Shown here: positions 23,811 to 35,639 of the stretch, piece by piece
Position numbering within the stretch: the first letter of the stretch is position 1
Layout: every line of letters begins with the position of its first letter
NCBI GenBank assembly: GCA_019009955.1
Contig: CM032233.1
Location: 120,994,501 to 121,058,500 of the forward strand
Length of the DNA: 64,000 nucleotides
Direction: 5' to 3'
From: Riptortus pedestris
Taxonomy: Eukaryota; Arthropoda; Insecta; Hemiptera; Alydidae
The notes under the pieces: generated by a model
The model's input: only the letters and a program-made list of their open reading frames with translations
Told to the model about the DNA's origin: nothing
Database searches by the model: none
Translations under genes and position numbers: made by a program

Positions 23811-24097
23811 GTTTGCTTAGGGTTTTGGTAAGTAAGAAGTAGATCATCAAATGTGGAATCCCATCATCTATATGAAGCATTCCAGCATGAAGGAAATTTC
23901 CTTAGTTAATGCAGCCTTTTTTTTATGAACTTGATCTACAGCTTTGTATAAAACGTTCAAATATCAAGTTAAAAATCTGCTAAAAAAAACTATAAAGGAA
24001 TGATCCAGAGTATGCTGAACATGTATTCCGATTTGAACTTGATCCCATTTTATAACTGTGGTTGCTATCAAATTACAACAGACAGACAGATCCCTTT
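23811..24097. other. Spacer between two mariner elements
   Basis: About 290 bp of AT-rich sequence with no recognised feature separates the TA target sites of the two mariners. Confidence 0.7.
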
Positions 24098-24099
24098 TA

Positions 24100-25363
24100 C
24101 GTAGTATGGTCCAAAAGTTTCCGGCCTGGGATAGAAGGAAAGGTGAAAGAAAAAAACTGGATTTACTGTTTTTCAATATACTCTCCTCTAAGTTCAATAC
24201 ACTTATTACAACGCTTTGGCAACATTTCTATACCATGAAAAAAATAATTTTCTTCTTTGTTAAAAAAATGTTCTTCCACTGCTGCTTGGAGCTCTTCGTC
24301 GGTGTTAAATCGCCTTCCACAAAGGTCAGATTTTAATTTTGAGAAAAGGTAGAAATCACTAGGGGCCAAGTCTGGGCTGTAGGGTGGGTGAGAGATATCT
24401 TGGAATCCACAGTCCTTCACAGCGGCCTTGGAAATCAATGCTGTGTGGACAGGGGAATTGTCGTGAAGGAGGCGGACGCTTCTGCTTAACTTCCCTCGCC
24501 TCTTCTCTTTAATGGCGTCTCGTAACGGGTGAAGAAGGGCTGCATAATACTCACCATTCATTGTGGTATTCCTTTCTTTAAAATCTATCAATAGTATTCC
24601 TTTACACTCCCAAAAAATTGTGGCCATTATCTTTTTTGTTGACTGCGTGACTTTTGCCTTTAAAGGAGGCACTTCTCCTGGTCTTCTCCATTCCATGGAC
24701 TCTCTTTTGCTGAGTGGGTCATAATATAGAACCATTGTCTCATCCCCAGTTACAACTGAGTCCAAAAAATTCTTTGGGTCGGCATTATACTCGTGTAAAA
24801 ATTCATTGCAGCAGTGAACTCGTTCCTGTTTTTGATGAGCTGAAAGAATTTTTGGAATCCATCTTGCACTAACCTTGTTCATATGCAAATGTTCTTTGAT
24901 GATCCTCAAAACACTTGTTTTTGAAAGCCCCAACCTCGCTGCTATTTCCTTGGTTTTCAGTCGTCGGTCAGACAGCAATTCAGATTCCACAAGTTGGATT
25001 GTTTCAGAAGTGACAGCTTCCAGTGGGCGACAAGGACGTGGGTCATCTTCTAGACTTTCTCTCCCTAACTTAAATAATTTTGTCCATTCTTTCACTATGG
25101 AATACAAGGGGGAAAACTGCCTGTATACACAATCCAAGCGCTCTTTAATTTGCGCAGGAGTAAGACCCTCTTTACAAAAGAATTTAATTACCACACGGTA
25201 CTCGAGTTTAAACATTGTAAAAGTGGGGAGTTTCCTTTAAGGCTGGACACTGACTGACAAGACTGAGGAAGTGAGCAGGCATGGACCTGCATAGGCGTGC
25301 AGGTCCCGGCACGTTTGAAGGAGGGCTAGCAGGACAGGCTGGAAACTTATGGACCTTACTACG
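24100..25363 (-). mobile_element. mariner element 2, apparently intact
   Basis: The ends are inverted repeats (left CGTAGTATGGTCCAAAAGTT, right complement CGTAGTAAGGTCCATAAGTT, continuing TTCC.GCCTG) with TA duplications at 24098-24099 and 25364-25365. Total 1,264 bp with an uninterrupted 350-codon transposase. A near-identical but broken relative occupies 44920-46504. Confidence 0.95.
24163..25215 (-). CDS. mariner-family transposase, 350 aa, uninterrupted
   Basis: A cut-and-paste transposase that binds its own terminal repeats and inserts at TA. The start is the ATG of MFKLEYRVV, close to the right inverted repeat. The N-terminal ~115 residues contain two helix-turn-helix-like segments (LTPAQIKERLDCVYRQF; TKEIAARLGLSKTSVLRIIK). 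The catalytic core has VTGDETMVLYYDP (first Asp), LLHDNSPVHTAL (second Asp) and YSPDLAPSDFYLF (third Asp). There are 34 residues between the second and third Asp, the mariner DD34D signature. The WVPHEL linker is replaced by RWIPKILSAHQ. The length matches typical mariners (about 345-350 aa). No stop or frameshift is present, so it could be functional or recently active. Confidence 0.95.
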   Translation of the reverse strand: MFKLEYRVVIKFFCKEGLTPAQIKERLDCVYRQFSPLYSIVKEWTKLFKLGRESLEDDPRPCRPLEAVTSETIQLVESELLSDRRLKTKEIAARLGLSKTSVLRIIKEHLHMNKVSARWIPKILSAHQKQERVHCCNEFLHEYNADPKNFLDSVVTGDETMVLYYDPLSKRESMEWRRPGEVPPLKAKVTQSTKKIMATIFWECKGILLIDFKERNTTMNGEYYAALLHPLRDAIKEKRRGKLSRSVRLLHDNSPVHTALISKAAVKDCGFQDISHPPYSPDLAPSDFYLFSKLKSDLCGRRFNTDEELQAAVEEHFFNKEENYFFHGIEMLPKRCNKCIELRGEYIEKQ

Positions 25364-25500
25364 TACTTTTCATGTTATGACCACCAATTAAATAACTATG
25401 TTGTGTCTGTATTACCAGATTTCCATTCAGGAAAGGGAGATGACGAAAAGTAGGTCCTTTCAAGTGTATGTTTATACATATTTGCCAGGGGGAAAAAAAG

Positions 25501-25541
25501 GAAGAAAAATATATATATATATATATGAGAAGGGGGGGGGG
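25501..25541. repeat. TA/G simple repeat
   Basis: A short (TA)n run followed by a G-run beside mariner element 2. Confidence 0.8.
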
Positions 25542-26316
25542 GTTATCCAAAATTCTAAATATTCCATTATTATGAGTCGAAACAAAAAATGAAATATAAC
25601 CAATCTCATTGAAATTTTTCTACAATTATTATTCTATTCGTCTTTTTTCTAACTCAAAAAAATAACGGTATTATTTGTATTTTTTAATTATTTTAGCTTT
25701 GAGTAAACCCCCATTCCTACTCATCTCATTTAAGAATGAGCCATTATATTATGAAAAGTCTTATTCTAAACTTAACCCATTTTATCCCACTGCTCCAAAA
25801 ATGGGGCAGTCATATAAATAATGGTTTTCTTTTTTTCTAAGCGATTTTTTGTGTTCAAAAGTGGTTTCACATTATATTGGAACCACTGAAAAGCGATTGT
25901 TATGAATGATATATTTTAAACTGCTTTATATTATTCACAGTCCTCCTGTAAACAAAGAATTTCTAGCGGGTCGTGCTATAAAAAGTTGGTACTCTTTTTT
26001 TTCAAGAGCAGAAATTATTGTGCTTTAACTTTTTGACTATAAATTACTTTATAATGTATGTAACTATGATTAGTAATACAAAAGTTATCAATATCTGTAA
26101 TTTATAGGATTTATTACATGTTATATTGGATGCCCATTTTTTGGGGCAGTGGGAATGGCCGGGTCCATTTATCTAAATATCATTTTTTTACTTTATTTTT
26201 CAAATATGTGTGTATATCTGAAAAATAAAGTGTCATATACACCACTACGTTACTTGGTTCAGAGTGGGTCATACCAAAAGCCTGAACACCCCAACCTCGT
26301 TTAGGTCTTCAAGGAT

Positions 26317-26360
26317 CTGTAATTCTTGACTTCGGTCAAGACCGAAGTCAAGAATTACAG
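26317..26360. repeat. Perfect 21-bp inverted repeat, 2-nt loop
   Basis: The arms 26317-26337 (CTGTAATTC…TTCGGTC) and 26340-26360 are exact reverse complements around AA. It sits at the upstream edge of the piggyBac-like coding remnant. Confidence 0.97.
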
Positions 26361-26740
26361 ACAATATGATTATGTTACTGGCACTATAAGGAGTAAACAA
26401 ACTGAGTATGTCATACTAATCAAGGAGAAATTGCTTAAAAAGAAGTACCGAGGCTCATATGACCAAATAACTAGGAAAACAAGGGATTATAAGTTTGGTA
26501 AGATATTGCAACAATAATATGGTGATTACAGCTTCGACTCAGCATGGTGCCGAAACCGTGCAACAGGCGAAAAGGTGCAATTCTGTGGAAAAAAAAGAAG
26601 ATACTAATAGACCAACAATGCGTTGTAGCACAGAACAATAAATGTATGGGCAGAGAGCACAGGTTAGTTGAAAATATGTCTAAACCCAGAATAAACATCT
26701 GATCAAAAAAATTGTATACACCATTTTTGAGATGCAACAT
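26326..26740 (+). pseudogene. piggyBac-like transposase C-terminal remnant
   Basis: The plus-strand reading VTGTIRSKQTEYVIL, then KEKLLKKKYRGSYDQ, matches the 'GT.R.N……L.KK..RG.YD' block after the catalytic ADNFY region of piggyBac-like transposases. A frame change near 26485 is followed by LVRYCNNNMVITAST (compare 'VRW.DN..V..LST') and QQAKRCNSVEKKKILI…QNNKCMG (compare 'VKRW….YN.YMGGVD'). The N-terminus is absent and at least one frameshift is present. Confidence 0.72.
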
Positions 26741-27234
26741 TATTCAATGTGATGTAATTATGTATTATTATGGAAATAATAATGTTCTATTTGTAGCTTG
26801 TGAATAAAAATAATTAAAAAAAATGTTAATTGATTTATAATGGACCAGTACCCTTCCATTCCCACTGCCTCAATTTTTGGGCGGGGGGGGGGCAAAAGCC
26901 CCCTAGGGGGTGTTTTTGAGTTGATACTTTGCATGCACACTACTATTGGGCTAATTTCATTGTGTACGGAGTTTAAACCTGAAATATTAATTTTTGAAAA
27001 GTTGGGATGAAATGGGTTAAATACAACTTGTAGTTTTTATGGGCCTTTGCTAAGTGAAATACATGGACCAATGTTCGATGTGATGCCATCAATGGACATT
27101 ATATGCTCTAGAGGTCTCATTTTGTTATCTGATCGATATCATGCTCGATATATATAACCGATATCGAATCTAATACAGTGTAAGGCCAGAGTAATATGGG
27201 GACTCAAGTACAGACTATCACTTAAACTATTTCA

Positions 27235-27360
27235 GGCATGTAGAGGGGAAAAAATGGCAACACTTCTACTGTAACAATTTATTAAAATGAAAGAGCGCTT
27301 TCGATGCAGTGCATCATCATCAGTGCCCGAACGTTTTGGATGTTGGCCTGACGGCCCTTA
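27235..27360 (-). repeat. Possible retroelement 3' end
   Basis: On the minus strand, GATGATGATGCACTGCATCG and AAAGCGCTCTTTCATTTTAA lead into AATAAATTG. This layout resembles a transcript 3' end with a polyadenylation signal. No coding sequence was found. Confidence 0.3.
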
Positions 27361-27483
27361 GAACCAGACTCGCCTACCAGAATACCAACTTAGAATATTT
27401 CAGGCGTGCTTCGCAAGTACTTTCACCTAAGCCCTAACAAATGGGGCCTCTATTAGGAAAAGTCCCCACCAACTGAGAAAGAG

Positions 27484-27530
27484 TCCGTTACGCAGAAGCT
27501 GCGATAACTTAGCAGATTTCCCTTGTTCTG
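27484..27530 (+). repeat. End fragment of the hairpin-ended repeat family
   Basis: GTCCGTTACGCAGAAGCTGC… then TTAGCAGATTTCCCTTG, a diverged copy of the end intact at 34439. Confidence 0.7.
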
Positions 27531-28470
27531 AAATATCTTATTATAGATGATGGCATTCCACTATAATAGAGGGGGAGTGTCAGGCAGATAAAAAGACAAG
27601 CAAACACCTAAATTTGAGTTGACCACATTTTTTCATTAGGTAAGAGCGATGGGCATTTGAAGAAAGCTTTTGAAAATGCACAAAGAAAACAAAAGAGGCA
27701 AGAAGCTCCAGACAGAAGGCCCTCAACAAACCCTAACTAATCTCACCACAATCAATGGATATCTAATAAATCCTACATAGACCTTCAATAGTTAATAAAT
27801 GAAGGTTGAGTATCTACTTCAAAATTAAATTATAAATTTCATATTGAACAACTAAACGGTATCGCCATTTAATACTACTTACTATATTTAAAATATATTT
27901 GAATCTGAATATTTAAAAAAAAAACCCTTGTAATTTTTTATCTACAAGAACACTCACGTCTCTGTCCATTTCCAGAAAAAAATGTTTTTTATTGGAGACC
28001 CTTGCCATAAAATATGAAGAAAATTGAAGGTATAACTCCGATAGATTTGAATAAGGCTAAAAACTTGGATATTATTGATTACTTCTAAGTTCCGAACTTT
28101 TTTTTTCACATTATAATTTTTTTTTTAAATAGACTTACGGGGTCGAAGAGGGAAGAGGGTGTAGGGTTAAGGGTTCTGGTCTCCATGGTGAGGGGTAGGG
28201 TCCTTCTCAGAGTCTCGAGGGGCGAGAAAAAAGGGCGGCCCGTGGGGGTGAGTTCTCTAGGCACGGGCTGGATCAATATAGAACCAGGGTCGAGGGATAG
28301 CTCCGCTCGATAGCTCAGCTAATTATCCACCCTCACACTCAAACACTTACACACAATTTCTCTTCATTGTCAGGGATTCCTTGGGCGACAAGCTGAGCCA
28401 GTCTCTCGCCACAGGGCAAAAGGTCAAAAAAAAAAAAAGTCATTAATATTCGACCTAACTTATTGAATAT
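27531..28470. other. No gene recognised; GC-richer patch at 28138-28300
   Basis: AT-rich sequence, then a patch of higher GC (…GGGAAGAGGGTG…GGGGCGAGAAAAAAGGGCGG…). No open frame with motifs; unassigned. Confidence 0.4.
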
Positions 28471-28473
28471 GGG

Positions 28474-28690
28474 GATGGAGTTGGTCTAATGGTGAAAGCA
28501 TTGCTATTCTATGCTAGAGATGCCAAGTTCAAACCTCGAGATCGCACTATAAGCTTTATTTGGATGTGCAGTCATAGTACAGGGACTCTTGAACTTCTCC
28601 ATGTCGCCAACTCTTTTGCTAGCTACTGGAAGAAAGAAGTAGTGAGAAATCTTTGTTCTGATAGACCATTATAGAGAAGGGAATCCATCG
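28474..28690 (+). mobile_element. Second tRNA-like SINE candidate
   Basis: GAGTTGGTCTAATGGTGAAA resembles a tRNA A box, and AAGTTCAAACCTCGAG, about 45 bp downstream, resembles a B box. Anticodon and acceptor pairing is not tRNA-like, so a SINE head is more likely than a tRNA gene. It is unrelated to the SINE family with copies at 2690 and elsewhere. No duplication was found. Confidence 0.4.
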
Positions 28691-29871
28691 AGTATCCCAC
28701 CTGACATCTCGCCAAGCCGCGTGGCATCCCTTGGGTCTTCACGGGGCTGTCGAGCCAAAAGTTTTCATTTTCCTTTAGTTGATAAATTTTTCACTATTCT
28801 TCGTGCTTTGCGTTCTTTATTTATCATTTCTTCTGCCAGCCCATGACCAAGGCGGACATCCTTCCTATAAATCGGCTGAGGCACGAATATCACCATGGAT
28901 CAGCCGATACAGTCGATAGTTGTCGCATCTAGTATTTCTTCGCTCCACGCGCTGATATTACAAACATAAATCGTATGGCATTGACCTAATCTCACAATAT
29001 ATTCTCTATTTCTAAGTAAAAATCTGGGGGTTTACTGAAGTTTGAAAACAAGACAGTATGAATAGCACTTCAGATTTGATTTCGAAAAAAATGTATAGAA
29101 TAACAATTGTAAATCATCAATATTTTACAAAGACAAGTTCTATAATATTTTTGGATCAGTATCATAATAACGGAGAGATTTTGAATTTTTTATTTTCTCT
29201 GAACTTTGAAATCTTCTCCCCAGAAACAAACCAAAAAGAAAAAAAGAACAAATTTTGATAGTCAATGTATTATTTGAGAAAAAGCTAAAAATGGGAATGT
29301 GAACATTGAATGTCCGAACTTTGGTGGGTGAAGAGAGATTAGAAGAGTTTGAGCAGGCACTGGATGAAATCAAATGGGATATAGTTGGGCTTTCAGAAGT
29401 TCGTAGAAGTTACTGGGCTGTTAAGGGCACGAGTGATTGTAGCTTTCTTATGCATTCAGCAGGCATTATTGTCCACTTTGGAGTTGGATTTTATGTATCA
29501 AACAAATATAGCGGCAGTAAAATCGAATTTAAGACATAAACTTTAGAATGGCAACATTATCTCTTCAAATTCGAATAAACAAAGAACTTGCCCTTGTCTA
29601 AGATTACGCACTTACAACAAAGCCTTCAGAGAACGATAATGATTTGTTTTACAGAGACCTAGATATTCTATTAAATAGGCTTAAAAGGAAAAGTTCCATG
29701 CTCTCCATAATGGGCGATTTCAATAGGAGAATTGGTGAACGATAGAATGGAGAGGAAAATGTAATAGGCTTAAATTCCATAGGTAACAGCAATGAAGGGG
29801 GCGCCGATTGATTAAGTTCGCTTTCTCGCACCAATTAAGGTTAGGAAATTTATTTGTTTTAAAATATTATG

Positions 29872-29930
29872 CTCATAAGGACATTCCAAATTAGCCTTAG
29901 TAGCAAAAAGTGGACTTTAATAAATAAATA
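29872..29930 (+). repeat. 3' fragment of the tRNA-derived SINE
   Basis: ATTAGCCTTAGTAGCAAAAA then GTGGACTTTAATAAATAAA matches the last ~55 bp of the SINE family, lying within the LINE. Confidence 0.65.
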
Positions 29931-31144
29931 ATAATCATACGGACATGGAGGTCACTAAAAGGTCAAACCTACAGAACAGATTTTATTTTACCAAATAAGC
30001 TAAACCTGCTAAAGGATGTGAGAGTAGTCCATAGTTTTAACTTTAACTTAGGCACTTCTGCTTATTGAAAAGTTTATTAAACAAAGACCTTTCAAACTGA
30101 AGATGACCCATGACAAAGACCTTTCAAAGTGTAAATGACCCATGAAATAGTAAAATACAGGAAAGATACGATCAACTGTCGAATATGTTTAACCGGCACA
30201 TAGAGGATAATTCTCAAGAATCAAAATCTAAAAGAAGGAAGTCATCTTTGCAGCTGTAAATTTATTATCTATCCGAGTAAAAGTAAAATCAAAATCTATA
30301 ATAACAAAGGAATATAGTTTAAAAATCACATCTCTCAACCAGGAAATAAGGAAAAGAATAAGAGGAGATCTGAATAAATATCAAGATTAACTAATAACAA
30401 CTCAGTAAGGCAAATTAGGAGGGAGTTGAGTAGTGAAAAAAATTGGATTTTTGGTCTAAATGAACAAGAAGGAAGGAGAGCAACAGACGGAAGGGAAATT
30501 ATAGCAACAGCTACTTCAAAGCTCTATATGACTGTCCCAAAGAGAAAATTTCAACTACAATATTAAACGAGAAAGATGAAATACCAGTGATAGTGTAAGA
30601 AGAAGTAACAAGAGCAATCAAACATTTAAAAAATAATAAATATCCAGGAACTGATGAGATAAGGAATAAAATGCTGAAAGAGAGAGGTGAAGCACTAGCA
30701 AAAAAAGAAAATGAGCTTGTATAATTTAAACTTTGCCCAGAAAAAAGAAATTCCAGATCAGTGGAGAATTGGAAAAGTAATGCTACTTCACAAGAAAGGA
30801 AATAGAGATAAAATTGATCGTGACAGGCCAATTTCCATTTGATCCTCTTTAGCTAAACTATTTACCAGCATTTTGAGGGAACGACTCACATCCAAAGTCA
30901 TGGAATTCATTGGAGAAGAGCAGGCGGGATGCAGGAAAGGTTTCTCCGTGATGGATCTCTTGCTGATGATAAATAAACTAATTGAAAAAGCAAGAGAGTA
31001 TGTCTTTACATGTGCTTTATTGATTTTAAGAAAGTATTTGACAATATATTTCATATTAGTATATGTAAAGCATTACATGCGTTCGGTATAGAATAAGACT
31101 CTATAGGAACAGAGAAGGGGTTCAAATTTTAATGCGAAGAAAGG

Positions 31145-31396
31145 CAGGGCACCCGCTACCATATTTGCAAAGTGTGCAATGCACACGGGCGCCATCCTTT
31201 ATGGGCGCCGAAACCAAGGGCCCAAAAACAAAAATATTAATTTTAAAATAAAAGTTGAGAAATTAAATAGGATTAGATATAAGTACACACGAAATTTTAT
31301 TAGTATATCATCCAGTTACAGTCGATTTCTATGGCGATAAGGGGCGCCAAAATACTTTTTTACACACAAGCTCCAGTAGCCCTTACGGGGGCCCTG
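31145..31396. mobile_element. Non-autonomous hAT element (MITE)
   Basis: A 252-bp element with CAGGGC…GCCCTG ends and an 8-bp duplication AAGAAAGG (31137-31144 and 31397-31404), the hAT hallmark. Removing it rejoins LINE coding sequence (…RRKGVWQGDP). No transposase. A truncated inverted copy lies at 31990-32184. Confidence 0.9.
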
Positions 31397-31927
31397 AAGA
31401 AAGGTGTGTGGCAAGGAGATCCACCTTTTCCATCACTGTAGATTTTAGTTCTTGAAATGATCTTTTGATGCCTTAGCTGGGGAACTGTAGGCATAAAGAT
31501 CAATGGAAGAAGGCTAAACTGTCTAAGATTTGCTGATGATATTGTTGTTATATCCAACTCAGCGACTGACCTGACTGCAATGTTGTCAAGTTTAAAGAAG
31601 AATTGTAAGGATATGGGATTAATTCCAAATTATAATAGGACAAAAGTTATGACGAATGCAGAAAGGACAACCATCAGAATAGAAGACATCCAAGTGGAAT
31701 ATGTGGAAGAATTTATATACCTGGGGCAGCTGGTCGCATTTAAGAACAGGTCAAAAATAGAAATTGACAGAAGAGTATTGATTTGGAAGAAATATTGGTC
31801 CTTGAAGATGATTATGAAGAATGATTTTCCTCCGGAAATCTAGAAATGAACTTTTGATACATGCATTCTCCAAACAGTTTCTTATGGTTGCCAGATTTGG
31901 TCACTCACCCAAATCCACTCAAAAAAA

Positions 31928-31985
31928 GTCCGTCACGCAGGGGCTGCGTAAACTAAGCAGATTTCCCTCTTGAAATTAAGTAATA
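31928..31985 (+). repeat. End fragment of the hairpin-ended repeat family
   Basis: GTCCGTCACGCAGGGGCTGC… then TAAGCAGATTTCCCTC. It lies exactly between the interrupted LINE and the inverted duplicate. Confidence 0.85.
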
Positions 31986-32807
31986 GATAAATAGCCATCG
32001 AAATCGACAGTAACTGGATGATATATTAATAAAATTTCGTGTGTACTTATACCTAATCCTATTTAATTTCTCAACTTTTATTTTAAAATTATTATTTTTT
32101 TTTTTGGGCCCTTGTTTCGGCGCCCATAAAGTATGGCGCCCGTGTGCATTGCACACTTTGCACATATGGTAGCGGGGGCCCTGCCTTTCTTCACATTAAA
32201 ATTTGAACCCCCTCTCTGTTCCTATAGAGTCTTATTCTATACCGAACGCATGTAATGCTTTACATATACTAATATGAAATATATTGTCAAATACTTTCTT
32301 AAAATCAATAAAGCACATGTAAAGACATACTCTCTTGCTTTTTCAATTAGTTTATTTATCATCAGCAAGAGATCCATCACGATCGGGAACAATGTAATAA
32401 GGGAAATTACTGGTTTTTAGGATTTAAGCGTACACACCAACAGCCTCAAATGGAAATGGGCAGGACATGTACTACGAACCAGAAATGAAAGATAGTCGAA
32501 AAAAGTGAGACGAGGAAGACAACACAAGCGATAGAACGACTGGTTCAAAGAGAAAGCAGGTGCTAATGTGTGGAAACTAGCTCATGGCAGAAGCTTGGAG
32601 GCTGAAATGGAAGATCACGACCTCCGCATCTCAGTAGCTTGGTCATCTGGGTGGGCTTAGATCACAACTCTCCAAGGGGAACCTATATTCAACATTTAAT
32701 TAATTAAACATTTATTTTAAAAGGAATGACCACAAACATGGATATATTTATTTATTAAATTTGTTATAATGTACATATATAGGTCATTACTTTGATGTAT
32801 TATTTTT

Positions 32808-33211
32808 TAGCAGATTTCCCTTGAGGCTGTACTCATGATGAGATTTCTTCAAAAGTCCACCGATCCTATCTAAGAGATGACGAAAATGAGCCCCGGTAAA
32901 AATTGCACATGTAAAAACATATAAAATTGCAACCTCTGTCTGTACATTGATTTTTTCTCGAAATGTCAAGATACTTTTTCTTTTCACATGCCATAGACAC
33001 GATATCTGCAATTTGTAGCTTTGGTATCTGTTTGTTTGTTACCTTGTCAAGCCCAAACTACTGAACCGAATTTTATGAAACTTGGTATGTATATTAATAC
33101 TAACCCAAATTAGACTATAGGCTATACTAATATTCTCTAACGCTATTTTCAAAAATTTTCTTCAAATGTCCATCGATCCTACCCAGCAGTTGACGAAAAT
33201 GAGGTCCGTTC

Positions 33212-33275
<64 letters not shown>

Positions 33276-33702
33276 GTTAACGCTCTAGTGGTCGCAATTT
33301 TTGTTTGATCGTTACCAAACTCGATATTTAAACGTTTTATGCAAAAAGACAGATCAAGTTCGTTAATGGTTGAAATCGGACCAGTGGGAGGGGGGGTTTA
33401 GAGGGGGGATTTTCGAAAATTCGAAATATCTCCGTTACCATACGTCGGATCAAACAATTATATAGAACCAATCTTATTGCAAATTAAATTTACTATAAAT
33501 ATTGCTCTATACATTTATTATCTATCGTGAATATTAACCGAGATATTTGCATTTTTATTAAATGTGTGCCGATAACGGACTAGAGAGTTTCCCGCCAAAA
33601 GCTAGTTCGGCCGTAACTGTTCGTCACTCGTATGGAGATTTCTCTATTGTATAACTTCACGTGGGAAATCTGCTTAGTTTACGCAGCCCCTGCGTGACGG
33701 AC
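32808..33702 (-). mobile_element. Hairpin-ended ~0.9 kb element, copy a
   Basis: It runs from TAGCAGATTTCCCTTGAGG at 32808 to CGCAGCCCCTGCGTGACGGAC at 33702 (reverse orientation). A (TA)n tract lies at 33219-33273 beside GTTAACGCTCTAGTGGTCGC. About 240 bp of Helitron-like sequence (32912-33144: CCTCTGTCTGTACATTGA, TTTGTTTGTTACCTTG, CTGAACCGAATTTTATGAAA) is wedged between two partial copies of one terminus. No coding capacity. Confidence 0.82.
33219..33273. repeat. (TA)n microsatellite
   Basis: About 55 bp of uninterrupted TA at the centre of copy a of the hairpin-ended family. Confidence 0.95.
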
Positions 33703-34438
33703 TTTTTCTCGTTTAATCTTAATGCTATCAGCTACGGAACATACAATTTGGCTCCATGCACTCTTGCCGCTCAAGTCTCTTACTAAAGGAATTATCTTCA
33801 TGATCTTAAATCGTCTCAAGAATCACTTCAATCTTCACCAGACTTGCATTAGTCTATTTCCACAATGGATAATTTGTTTGAATATTGTTAATAGGATTTG
33901 CGTATAACTGATGGTAAACTATGGCTTTCTCCATGCTGGCATGACACACATCTGTTCTTCCCATACATTTTCTATGTATAAATAAAAGAATGAGTAGAAG
34001 TGAGGAAGGCTGGAGACAAGTAAGTACGAATAACTCGCTTAATATTTGAGTTACGAACAAATGTATGGAGCATCAATTGCAGATCATCAGTAGTTTAACA
34101 ACATTGGGGCTTTAACATTTTTCGACAAAACTCATGGTACAGAGATATTTTGAATTTTCAAATCTCCCACCCCCTATTCCTGATTCAATGTCAGCCCTAA
34201 ATCACCGTTTAGTCTTCTATGAAACGGTTAAATATCAAATATGGCATCGATAAAAGAAACATTTTCAAGCTAAGATCGTAAAGTCTTATTTTACGTTATC
34301 AAACAACGTATTTGCATATATCTCTCACAGTAAAAGTTGGATGAAAACAATATTTGGTATTTAAGCTTGCAATAAACTGGTTGATGATGTAACAGCTAAC
34401 CAGGATGGAGGGTTTTCTGAAGGCTGAAAATAAAAAAA
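33703..34438. other. Unassigned, with degenerate repeat-family sequence
   Basis: No gene seen. Portions (e.g. 34150-34230) weakly resemble the interior of the hairpin-ended family. The rest is unassigned AT-rich DNA. Confidence 0.4.
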
Positions 34439-34843
34439 GTCCGTCACGCAGGGGCTGCGTAAACTAAGCAGATATCCCTCGTGAAGTTATACAATAGAGA
34501 AATATCCATACCAGTGCCGATCAGTTACAGAAACGGCCAAACTAGCTTTTGGCGGGAACCATAGCTCGTCCGTTACACTTAATAAAAATGCAAATATCAC
34601 GATCAATATTCAAGATAGAGAATAAATGTATATAACAATATTTATTGTAAATTTAATTTGCAATAAGATTGGTTTTATACAATGTTTCGATCCGACGTAT
34701 AGTAACGGGGATATTTCGAATATTCGAAAATCCCCCCTCTAAACCTCCCCACCCACTTGTCCGATTCCTTTTACATCAAACGATTAAATACGGAGTTTGG
34801 TAACGATCAAACAAAAATTGCGACCGCTAGAGTGTTAACAGAC

Positions 34844-35628
<785 letters not shown>

Positions 35629-35639
35629 AACCAATAGAC

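Larger units (their letters stand above)
25776..27016 (+). mobile_element. piggyBac-like element, internally deleted
   Basis: TTAA (25772-25775) then CCCATTTTATCCCAC at the left; GTTGGGATGAAATGGG then TTAA (27017-27020) at the right. The ends are inverted repeats (CCCATTT.ATCCCA) and TTAA is the piggyBac target. The 1,241-bp interior keeps only a C-terminal transposase remnant and a perfect snap-back palindrome at 26317-26360, implying large internal loss. Confidence 0.85.
30948..32381. repeat. ~390-bp inverted duplication inside the LINE
   Basis: The segment 30948-31339 (LINE RT sequence plus the left part of the hAT MITE) recurs as its reverse complement at 31990-32381, separated by ~650 bp. 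The reverse copy abruptly joins resumed LINE sequence at 32382. It contains MITE sequence, so the duplication happened after MITE insertion. Confidence 0.92.
29290..32660 (+). pseudogene. RTE-type LINE, decayed, endonuclease to C-terminus
   Basis: Domains appear in order on the plus strand despite many stops. The endonuclease region has NVRTLVGEERLEEFEQAL, IKWDIVGLSEVRRSYW and later MGDFNRRIGE. The RT region has IKHLKNNKYPGTDEI, GEEQAGCRKGFSVMDLL, FIDFKKVFD, KGVWQGDP, CLRFADDIVVI (palm FADD box intact), TKVMTN and EEFIYLGQL. The C-terminal region has LKWKWAGHVLR and a final HDLRISVAWSSGW. AP endonuclease plus RT with this YLGQ tail fits the RTE/BovB-like group. It is interrupted by a SINE fragment, a hAT MITE (31145-31396) and an inverted duplication (31921-32381). 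Confidence 0.87.

Noticed and set aside
24875..25240. Plus-strand 121-codon frame
   Set aside because: Antisense shadow of the intact mariner transposase.
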